NCBI GenBank assembly: GCA_947505055.1 | Contig: CANNLO010000265.1 | Location: 1-6,741, forward strand | Source of the DNA: Methylococcaceae bacterium | GTDB lineage: Bacteria; Pseudomonadota; Gammaproteobacteria; Methylococcales; Methylomonadaceae | DNA: 6,741 nucleotides | Direction of reading: 5' to 3' | Shown: positions 1-4,964 of the stretch, in pieces | Position numbering within the stretch: position 1 is the first letter of the stretch | Layout of the letters: each line of letters opens with the position of its first letter | Notes under the pieces: model-generated | Told to the model about the DNA's origin: nothing | The model's input: only the letters and a program-made list of their open reading frames with translations | The model's database searches: none | Program-made: the position numbers and the translations under genes

Positions 1-7
1 AAAACTA

Positions 8-35
8 TTGCATAGTTCATATAAATCATTATAAT
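8..35 (+). promoter_or_regulatory. Probable sigma-70 promoter of the tRNA-Lys gene
   Basis: A perfect -10 hexamer TATAAT lies at 30-35. A weak -35 candidate, TTGCAT (8-13, three of six consensus bases), stands 16 bp upstream. Transcription would start near 42-43, a few bases before the mature tRNA 5' end at 50, which suits a single-tRNA transcript with a very short leader. The -10 is convincing and the -35 is not. Confidence 0.6.
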
Positions 36-49
36 GGTCAATCTTTGTT

Positions 50-125
50 GGGTCGTTAGCTCAGCCGGTAGAGCACCGCACTTTTAATGCGATGGTCGCG
101 CGTTCGAATCGCGCACGACCCACCA
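50..125 (+). tRNA. tRNA-Lys (anticodon UUU)
   Basis: All cloverleaf parts can be read. The acceptor stem pairs GGGTCGT (50-56) with ACGACCC (115-121). The D stem is GCTC/GAGC (59-62, 71-74). The anticodon stem is 76-80 with 88-92, with one C-A mismatch at its outer pair (76-92). The seven-base loop CTTTTAA (81-87) carries anticodon TTT. The T stem is GCGCG/CGCGC (98-102, 110-114) around TTCGAAT. A discriminator A (122) and an encoded CCA (123-125) close the gene, 76 nt in all. The closest familiar match is bacterial tRNA-Lys. Its 3' half is a common attachment site for integrative elements, which fits the recombinase relic about 110 bp downstream. Confidence 0.97.
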
Positions 126-143
126 CCAAAGAATAAATGAATC

Positions 144-177
144 AACCAGTTAGCTTTTATAGGCAGCTGGTTTTTTT
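144..177 (+). terminator. Intrinsic terminator after tRNA-Lys
   Basis: AACCAG (144-149) pairs with CTGGTT (167-172). The stem extends by T-G and T-A pairs, and by a further G-C and C-G pair if A152 is bulged. The right arm runs directly into a seven-T tract (171-177). Its place 19 nt after the CCA end marks it as the terminator of the tRNA transcript. Confidence 0.8.
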
Positions 178-195
178 ATGCCAGAAATAAAGTGC

Positions 196-217
196 GTGTA
201 ATTCCTGTGTAATCCTG
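196..217. repeat. Short tandem repeat between tRNA and recombinase relic
   Basis: GTGTAATTCCT (196-206) is followed at once by GTGTAATCCTG (207-217), the same unit with a one-base slip. Its place between the tRNA (the presumed att site) and the recombinase would suit an accessory recombinase-binding site, but two short imperfect copies could be chance. Confidence 0.25.
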
Positions 218-234
218 CAGATATTTTACGGGAA

Positions 235-753
235 CTAGCGAGATTTCTCTTCCTTGTTGTTACGATAGCGATCTTCAAGCTTTTCCATAGCACTCTTAAT
301 GTGCTCTCCGTTTTGATGACTGTATCGCACAACCATCTGCATAGTCTTGTGCCCACTTATACGCTGGACAGTGGGCAGATCAACACCCGCCTGAACCAAG
401 TGCGTAATAGCCGTATGACGTAACGTATGTCGTAAAACCTCTTTGGGATTTAGTCCTGCCGCCACCACAACGCGACGAAATGCTTTTTCGATGCTGATAA
501 CATGTCCCGACGCTGATGTTTCTGAAGGAAACATCCAAATTTGATCGGATTTAGCTTGCGTTAATTGTTGTCCCAAAAACTCTGCAAGAGTCCTCGTTAT
601 TGGCTGCTCCCTAGCACCTGCCTTTGCCTTTGGTATAAAAATAATTTGTCGACTAATGTAAATATGCTCTAAGCGAATACTTAAAATCTCCATTTTCCGC
701 ATCGATGTTTCAATTCCAATCTTGATAAATGCATATATATATACTGACGCGAA
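235..753 (-). pseudogene. Tyrosine recombinase (phage-type integrase), N-terminally truncated
   Basis: This is the catalytic domain of a site-specific tyrosine recombinase, the enzyme class that inserts and excises islands at tRNA genes. Counting from the ATG at 700-702, the conserved residues are all present: Arg2 (in MRKMEIL), Lys27 in the beta hairpin, His92 and Arg95 (HTLR), His118 (SGHKT) and nucleophile Tyr127 (RYSH), out of 155 residues. The open frame runs 17 codons upstream of that ATG, and those codons still look like integrase (AFIKIGIETS leading into the Arg box), until a stop at 754-756. The ATG is therefore internal to the old gene, not its start. Family members are usually 300-420 residues with an N-terminal SAM-like core-binding domain and often an arm-binding domain, both missing here. 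The C-terminus faces the tRNA, 110 bp away. The protein is probably non-functional, although a short catalytic-domain product from the ATG cannot be excluded. Confidence 0.85.
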
Positions 754-758
754 TTAAA

Positions 759-857
759 ATGCTATTTGAAATACAAGGAAGAAAACTTGAGGCCTTTCTG
801 GATGTAGTAAATTACTTTAAGAAATATTACTCCGATAGCTATGCCGAGGATCATTAA
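759..857 (+). CDS. Possible small ORF or gene fragment, unknown
   Basis: An ATG frame of 32 codons encodes a peptide with balanced composition (MLFEIQGRKLEAF..., ending YAEDH) that looks more protein-like than the surrounding AT-rich DNA. An in-frame ATG at 729 would add ten residues but overlaps the recombinase relic on the other strand. No Shine-Dalgarno sequence precedes either start. It sits exactly where the recombinase frame breaks off, so it may be the tail of another gene joined there by a deletion. I do not recognise a family. The rest of this gap (858-1016) is AT-rich and holds no gene I can support. It must contain the promoter of the next gene, but no convincing -35/-10 pair is visible. 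Confidence 0.25.
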   Translation: MLFEIQGRKLEAFLDVVNYFKKYYSDSYAEDH

Positions 858-1016
858 AAAAATCCCATATATTTAACAAATAACCAGGATTTAACAATAC
901 ATAACTGAAATACTTTACTTATTAAATATGGCTCGGCTTTGGGTCATATTTTTTGCCAGAATCATATTATTATAAATAAAAACAATAAATTGTTTGACTA
1001 CACCTCATCCCAAGCC

Positions 1017-1022
1017 AAGGAA
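1017..1022 (+). promoter_or_regulatory. Ribosome binding site that sets the primase-helicase start
   Basis: AAGGAA stands 7 nt before the ATG at 1030. A TTG in the same frame at 994 would add 12 residues, but nothing resembling a Shine-Dalgarno sequence precedes it, and the added residues (TTPHPKPRNNE) look like untranslated leader. The ATG at 1030 is preferred. Confidence 0.7.
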
Positions 1023-1029
1023 TAATGAA

Positions 1030-3156
1030 ATGAATAAGTTAAATCATATTAATCCTATAGACAGAATATTATCTAGTATTAAAGAAGTAAAAAAACATGG
1101 TGACAAAAATATGGGGTTATGCCCAGCACATAACGATACTCGACCAAGCTTAAGTATTGCTGAAGGCCATGATGGTCGAGTGCTCTTGTATTGTCATGCC
1201 GGTTGTAAATTTGATGAAATTTTGCGCACACTAGATCTTAAGCCATCAGACTTATACCGCCGCACAACTAATTCTGATATTGCAATAGTCTATAAATATC
1301 TAGATCAAAAAAATAAGCTAATTTTTGAAATAGTGCGCACGGAATCTAAGGAGTTTTATGTAAGAAGAAGATTAGGTGAAAAATACATTAACAACGTCAA
1401 AAATATAGAATTAGTCCCATATAATCTCATTAATCTTCTAAAGGCTATTAAAATTAATAAGTCTATTATATTAGTTGAAGGTGAAAAAGACAGTGAAAAC
1501 GTTATCGATTATTTAGGTCTCACAGCAACCACCTTTGCATTTGGACTCAAATGGCAAGATTGCTATGCTCAATATTTTGTAGGGGCTAAAGTGGTAATTA
1601 TTCCCGATAACGACAGACCTGGTAGGCAGAAGGCTGAATTAGTTGCTGCAAATTTGTATCCACATGCTAAGGGAATTAAGTTATTGAACTTGGCGGGATT
1701 ACCTGAAAAAGGTGATATTTCTGACTGGATTGATGCCGGCGGAACAAAAAATGATTTAATTAATTTGATAATGAAAACACCGAAATGGCAGCCTTCTCCA
1801 GAAGTTGAGCTATCTGAAATTGATCAGATAATTAGAAATCGCGTGTTGGAACTCAACCAACGATACGCAACTGTGTTGTCCAAAAGTAATTTTATGATTG
1901 TGGAGGTGAACCGCTTCGATCCTTCTCTATGTCGTCATACTATTGAGCTTATGATGCCGTATGCGTTGAAGCAGCATTATGCGCATGACAAAATTATCAT
2001 CGGCTATAAAGGTGAAAAGCCCATTTACAAAGATATCATTAGCGTATGGCTCGAACATCCTGAGCGACTGAAGTTTGAAGGAATAGTATTCGATCCTGGT
2101 AAAGATCACGGCGATAAACTCCTTAATTTATATCGTGGCTTTGCTGTTAAGGCTAAACCTCAAGGTAGTATCGAAATGTATCTTAATCATGTTTATGAAG
2201 TCATCGCGAATGGCGACACTAAGGTGTATGACCACTTAATTGCCTTGATGGCTGATGCCGTACAATTACGACCTAGACCAGGTGTGGCGGTTGCTATTTT
2301 GGGATCACAAGGTGTTGGAAAAGGCGTTTTTATTAACAACTTCGGGGCTTTGTTTGGAAGGCACTTTGTACATCTGACTCAAAGCAGTCATCTAACCGGT
2401 CGGTTCAATTCCCACTTAACTGAAGGTATGCTTGTTTTCGTAGATGAATCGTTCTGGGCTGGAGATAAAAGCGCTGAAGGTGTTTTAAAAGGCCTGATTA
2501 CTGAAGACACACTGATGATTGAAGGTAAAGGGAAAGACGCTTATGTTGTCAAAAACCATAATCGTCTATTTATGGCGACCAACAATAATTGGATGGTACC
2601 TGCAGGAATGGAGGAACGTCGGTTCTTTGTAATGCGTGCTTCAGATAAATACCGGCAAAATCATGATTATTTCTCAAAAATCCAAGAAGAAATGGTTAAT
2701 GGTGGCCGTGAAAAGCTTTTACATTACCTCCAGCAATATGACTTAATTGGGGTGAAGCTGGCTGACTATCCCCGCACTGATGAGCTGGCAAATCAGAAGC
2801 TTTTGTCCATGGATACTGTGCAACGATTTTGGTATTCGGTACTCCAAAGTGGTAAGTTGTTTAAGCGATCTCGGTTTGACGAAAACAAAATACTACCCCG
2901 ATCATGGAAGGACAGTATCATTGAGAAAAATATCTTGTTTGCTGCTTTCAATGAGTTTCAACGCCAAGAGCCTTCTAAATGGAAACAAACCGCTATTAGC
3001 TTTGGCATTGCATTGAACAAATTGGTTCCAAATATTCGGGATAAGAAATTAAGTGGAGTAACCTGTTACGCATTACCTACTCTTCAGGAATGTCGTGATG
3101 AATTTGATGCTCGCACTAAGCAAGACTGGAAATGGCCTGTATGTTCTGAGAGTTAG
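1030..3156 (+). CDS. Mobile-element primase-helicase (CHC2 zinc finger, Toprim, SF3 helicase)
   Basis: A 708-residue replication protein expected to prime and unwind DNA at an element's own origin. Domains in order are as follows. A CHC2-type zinc finger has Cys31, His34, Cys55 and Cys59 (CPAH...CHAGC). A Toprim domain, about 145-245, has the acidic motif VEGEKD (Glu150) and PDNDRPGR (Asp193, Asp195). A linker occupies about 260-410. A superfamily 3 ATPase of DUF5906 type has Walker A GSQGVGKG (425-432, Lys431), Walker B LVFVDE (Asp472, Glu473), a sensor Asn in FMATNNN (514-520) and Arg-finger candidates Arg530/Arg531. A C-terminal tail of about 140 residues has no motif I recognise. Primase-helicase fusions of this kind occur in phages, P4-like satellites and integrated plasmids, and chromosomal DnaG lacks the SF3 part. 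All key residues are kept and the frame is intact, so the protein is probably functional. It stands alone, and an insertion sequence lies 71 bp past its stop. Confidence 0.9.
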   Translation: MNKLNHINPIDRILSSIKEVKKHGDKNMGLCPAHNDTRPSLSIAEGHDGRVLLYCHAGCKFDEILRTLDLKPSDLYRRTTNSDIAIVYKYLDQKNKLIFEIVRTESKEFYVRRRLGEKYINNVKNIELVPYNLINLLKAIKINKSIILVEGEKDSENVIDYLGLTATTFAFGLKWQDCYAQYFVGAKVVIIPDNDRPGRQKAELVAANLYPHAKGIKLLNLAGLPEKGDISDWIDAGGTKNDLINLIMKTPKWQPSPEVELSEIDQIIRNRVLELNQRYATVLSKSNFMIVEVNRFDPSLCRHTIELMMPYALKQHYAHDKIIIGYKGEKPIYKDIISVWLEHPERLKFEGIVFDPGKDHGDKLLNLYRGFAVKAKPQGSIEMYLNHVYEVIANGDTKVYDHLIALMADAVQLRPRPGVAVAILGSQGVGKGVFINNFGALFGRHFVHLTQSSHLTGRFNSHLTEGMLVFVDESFWAGDKSAEGVLKGLITEDTLMIEGKGKDAYVVKNHNRLFMATNNNWMVPAGMEERRFFVMRASDKYRQNHDYFSKIQEEMVNGGREKLLHYLQQYDLIGVKLADYPRTDELANQKLLSMDTVQRFWYSVLQSGKLFKRSRFDENKILPRSWKDSIIEKNILFAAFNEFQRQEPSKWKQTAISFGIALNKLVPNIRDKKLSGVTCYALPTLQECRDEFDARTKQDWKWPVCSES

Positions 3157-3219
3157 TTGGTAACGAATGCTGCAGACTAAGAGGTTAATCTTCTTGGACT
3201 GCACCACATCGGCACCTCT

Positions 3220-3227
3220 CTTGTGGG
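3220..3227. repeat. Left copy of the 8-bp target duplication
   Basis: CTTGTGGG here is repeated exactly at 4399-4406, directly outside both ends of the insertion sequence. This is the footprint of one transposition event. Confidence 0.85.
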
Positions 3228-3255
3228 GATAGTCCCTGCAAATCAATGCAGGTGG
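3228..3255 (+). repeat. Left terminal inverted repeat of the insertion sequence
   Basis: It begins GATAGTCCCTGC and contains the core CAAATCAATGCAGGT, which is identical in the right end. It differs from the right repeat at positions 2, 9, 11 and 27. Confidence 0.85.
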
Positions 3256-3310
3256 TAATATTTATCAATTTTTGACATGGTACAGCGCCAAACTTTGCAG
3301 TACTAATGGC

Positions 3311-4363
3311 ATGAACCACGCACCAACCAAACTTAATATTGAATCAAAATTATTTTGCCCAAGACGCAGTTGTATTTACCATCAATCTTTGGATAAGAAC
3401 ATAACCAAAGACGGTGCCTATAAGACCAAAAATGATGGCGTAGTTCGACAAATGTTTATCTGCGGAAATGGAAAGCACCGCTTTTCTGAAACGGGTTATT
3501 GTGATTTATTTGGTAAGCATGGTAGCTTTAAAGAGTATGAACAAATGTGTAAATTAAGCTGCTACGGTTTATCAGTTGATGCCATAGCAGATGTATTGCT
3601 CAAAGACACCCGAACCATTGCTACATGGCAACGGGGGGTGAGTAAGAAAGCTAATGTATTTCATGATGTTATCTGCTTATCGATAACATTGACTGTGCTA
3701 TTTATACAGATGGATGAATTGTGGTCGTTTTTGAAAAATAAGAATAGCCAGTTGTGGGTGTTTATTGGCTTCGAAGTCGATTCTCGCTTTTGGATGAACT
3801 TTGAGTTAGGCAATCGCACTACGCATACCGCAACCAAACTGGTGACGCGCATCAATCACTACATAGGCAAACTGTCTCGGGTTAATCCATTAAAGGTCAC
3901 GACCGACAAGCTGGCAGCTTACAAAAATGCGCTACAGTCGGTATTCACTGATATAGATTATGTTTATCTGCAAATTGTTAAGAAAAGAGTAAAAATGCGC
4001 TTGGTAACCGTCAAGAAGTGTTTTGTAAAAGGAACTGAAGACGATTTTAAAGGAAAAACTCAAAATACTTCTTATATTGAGCGCTTTAATCTGACGTTAA
4101 GACAGCGAGTGTCTTATTTGCAAAGAAAAACATTGGGTTATTGTAAAAAGAAAGCAAACTTTACGGATGCTCTTTGGTTTAATCTCTATGAATACAACTC
4201 TCGGTGCCATCATAAAAGCTTAAGGCTGCCTCTTACAGTGCCTGACATGTCACGATTCCAAAAAAAATGGATACATCGAACGCCTGCCATGGCAATGGGA
4301 TTAACTCAAGAGGCATTTACTTGGAGATTCTTATTCGTGACACCTATTCCGGTAACTCATTGA
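3311..4363 (+). CDS. IS1-family-like DDE transposase
   Basis: A 350-residue transposase that would cut and join the ends of the surrounding element. The N-terminus has a zinc-ribbon-like region (Cys16, Cys21, then Cys51 and His56 in CGNGKHRF). A helix-turn-helix region follows at about 85-110 (LSVDAIADVL...ATWQRGV). The catalytic core has Asp135 (MDELWSF), Asp199 (TTDK) and Glu257 (SYIERFN), the last inside the IS1-typical run IERFNLTLRQR. The tail carries RTPAMAMGLT (323-332), which I associate with this transposase group. The start is uncertain. The ATG at 3311 is chosen. A TTG at 3272 would add 13 residues, but it lies within TTGACA (3272-3277), a perfect -35 hexamer by sequence though no well-spaced -10 follows. 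Neither start has a clear Shine-Dalgarno sequence, as is common for transposases. Asp, Asp, Glu and an open frame suggest it may still be active. Confidence 0.88.
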   Translation: MNHAPTKLNIESKLFCPRRSCIYHQSLDKNITKDGAYKTKNDGVVRQMFICGNGKHRFSETGYCDLFGKHGSFKEYEQMCKLSCYGLSVDAIADVLLKDTRTIATWQRGVSKKANVFHDVICLSITLTVLFIQMDELWSFLKNKNSQLWVFIGFEVDSRFWMNFELGNRTTHTATKLVTRINHYIGKLSRVNPLKVTTDKLAAYKNALQSVFTDIDYVYLQIVKKRVKMRLVTVKKCFVKGTEDDFKGKTQNTSYIERFNLTLRQRVSYLQRKTLGYCKKKANFTDALWFNLYEYNSRCHHKSLRLPLTVPDMSRFQKKWIHRTPAMAMGLTQEAFTWRFLFVTPIPVTH

Positions 4364-4370
4364 TAAAAAA

Positions 4371-4398
4371 CAACCTGCATTGATTTGTAAGGACTACC
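4371..4398 (-). repeat. Right terminal inverted repeat of the insertion sequence
   Basis: Read inward from the right tip it begins GGTAGTCCTTAC and shares the 15-base core CAAATCAATGCAGGT with the left end. It starts only 8 bp after the transposase stop codon. Confidence 0.85.
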
Positions 4399-4406
4399 CT
4401 TGTGGG
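4399..4406. repeat. Right copy of the 8-bp target duplication
   Basis: CTTGTGGG, identical to 3220-3227. Joining the two copies restores the uninterrupted sequence that existed before insertion. Confidence 0.85.
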
Positions 4407-4424
4407 AAAAAGCCCTATAAATCC

Positions 4425-4554
4425 TTCAGTTTATTAAAAATAATCATAACTTTCATAAGTTGCATAAGTTAAAAATCATTCAGTACATTAAAAATAGTAT
4501 TTTTTTTTACGTATTGAAAAAGAAAAAATTGCTGTGTAACTTATGCAACTCATT
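4425..4554. other. Candidate replication origin: AT-rich tract with iteron-like repeats
   Basis: Several repeats crowd into 130 bp. CATAAGTT occurs at 4454-4461 and again at 4463-4470, a 9-bp spacing. The pair is mirrored by an inverted copy at 4537-4553, which matches 4455-4471 at 16 of 17 positions. AACTT at 4448-4452 adds an inverted half-site. TTCAGTnnATTAAAAATA occurs twice as a direct repeat (4425-4442 and 4479-4496). Between them the DNA is almost pure A/T, with a nine-T run (4500-4508) and A-rich stretches, as expected of a duplex-unwinding region. Without the insertion sequence the tract begins about 90 bp after the primase-helicase stop. Repeats and composition are seen directly, and the origin role is inferred. 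A binding site for a repressor or a partition protein is the main alternative. Confidence 0.45.
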
Positions 4555-4566
4555 CAACCGCTTTAG

Positions 4567-4740
4567 ATCTACGCACCAATTACACTTAACTTCGCTAAGG
4601 TGTGTCGCGATTATTTAATTAGAGTTCACTCAAAAACGCAGAAGCCTAGAGTTCAAATAACCATTAACCTGACTGACGATGAGATGCTACGTATTGTCTT
4701 TTCTAATAAAGATCTAAGAATTTGTTGGTATACCGCTTAA
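4567..4740 (+). pseudogene. Protein-like open frame without a proper start, unknown family
   Basis: A stop-free frame of 57 codons encodes a peptide of ordinary protein composition, including KVCRDYLIRVHSKTQKPRVQ and NLTDDEMLRIVFSNKDLRIC. It has no ATG before its middle. The only plausible start is the GTG at 4600 (46 residues), without a Shine-Dalgarno sequence. In such AT-rich DNA a run this long is somewhat unusual but can occur by chance. I do not recognise a family. It may be a decayed gene fragment of the island, or a short gene starting at GTG. Confidence 0.3.
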
Positions 4741-4841
4741 CTATTGTGGGCACAAAAAAATCCCGGAGCAGTACCATCAAGTTCATGTCGAAGAAGATAC
4801 TGTTTATAGACGCTTCAGAGATTGGAACTGCTTTAGCTTGA
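4718..4841 (+). pseudogene. Possible frameshifted remnant of a type I DNA methylase (HsdM)
   Basis: Type I methyltransferase M subunits carry a C-terminal stretch of the form GIP...(hydrophobic strand)...K.....LFIDAS. Here one frame reads FVGIPLNYCGHKK (4721-4759), and the next frame (4785-4838) reads MSKKILFIDASEIGTALA before a stop at 4839-4841. The two could be joined by a one-base shift in the seven-A run at 4754-4760. The LFIDAS match is good, the rest is weak, and no methylase NPP[FY] motif is visible upstream. Another frame over the same bases also gives a plausible string (IPEQYHQVHVEEDTVYRRF), so this reading is tentative. Apart from the origin candidate, the two remnants and the hairpins, nothing else can be supported between 4407 and 4964. 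Confidence 0.22.
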
Positions 4842-4905
4842 ATCTGGTTGAGTGTTATTGTTACGTGAGCTATAACATTTCAGATAGTTTAATGCATCAC
4901 TTTTT

Positions 4906-4930
4906 ATCGTGCCATTATGAGTGGCGTGAT
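4906..4930. repeat. Hairpin 1 upstream of the Fic-family gene
   Basis: ATCGTGCCA (4906-4914) pairs with TGGCGTGAT (4922-4930), nine pairs including two G-T wobbles, around a seven-base loop. No T tract follows, so it is not an intrinsic terminator. Its left arm shares CGTGCCAT with hairpin 2. Confidence 0.55.
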
Positions 4931-4940
4931 ACCTGATTTG

Positions 4941-4961
4941 CGTGCCATCTAAAATGGCGCG
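4941..4961. repeat. Hairpin 2, three bases before the Fic-family start codon
   Basis: CGTGCCAT (4941-4948) pairs with ATGGCGCG (4954-4961), eight pairs with one wobble, around CTAAA. It occupies the position where a ribosome binding site would lie, and no Shine-Dalgarno sequence is visible. With hairpin 1 it could be a two-site operator, perhaps bound by the winged-helix domain of the protein encoded next, or it could limit translation. Both roles are inferred. Confidence 0.5.
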
Positions 4962-4964
4962 ATA

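Larger units (their letters stand above)
3228..4398 (+). mobile_element. IS1-family-like insertion sequence, 1171 bp, apparently complete
   Basis: The element is bounded by imperfect 28-bp terminal inverted repeats (3228-3255 and 4371-4398, 24 of 28 positions matching) and an exact 8-bp direct duplication, CTTGTGGG. It carries one uninterrupted transposase gene. The right tip, read inward, is GGTAGTCC. IS1 elements commonly begin GGT and make 8-9 bp duplications, and the transposase agrees with that family, in the single-ORF branch to which ISMhu11 belongs (assignment from memory). The IS1595 family also makes 8-bp duplications and is the main alternative. The left tip reads GATAGTCC, one base off the right tip near the end. 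The insertion separates the primase-helicase gene from the repeat-rich AT tract that once followed it closely. Confidence 0.85.

Noticed and set aside
150..356. Minus-strand 68-codon frame over the tRNA terminator and integrase tail
   Set aside because: It overlaps the terminator and the clearly recognisable integrase catalytic domain in another frame, and its peptide has no recognisable features.
994..1029. TTG start that would lengthen the primase-helicase by 12 residues
   Set aside because: There is no Shine-Dalgarno sequence in front of it, whereas AAGGAA sits 7 nt before the ATG at 1030.
1927..2109. Minus-strand 60-codon frame inside the primase-helicase gene
   Set aside because: It lies fully opposite a well-supported gene, has no ribosome binding site and its peptide is unlike a protein domain.
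2780..3016. Plus-strand 78-codon frame inside the 3' part of the primase-helicase gene
   Set aside because: It is a shifted reading of a continuous, well-supported frame, and its composition is rich in Ser, Cys and Leu as expected of an out-of-frame shadow.
3661..3855. Minus-strand 64-codon frame inside the transposase gene
   Set aside because: It sits opposite the catalytic core of the transposase and has no independent support.
4699..4880. Minus-strand stop-free frame of about 60 codons
   Set aside because: Its only ATG lies mid-frame, no ribosome binding site is visible and the peptide resembles no family I know. The opposite strand carries the better LFIDAS-type match.
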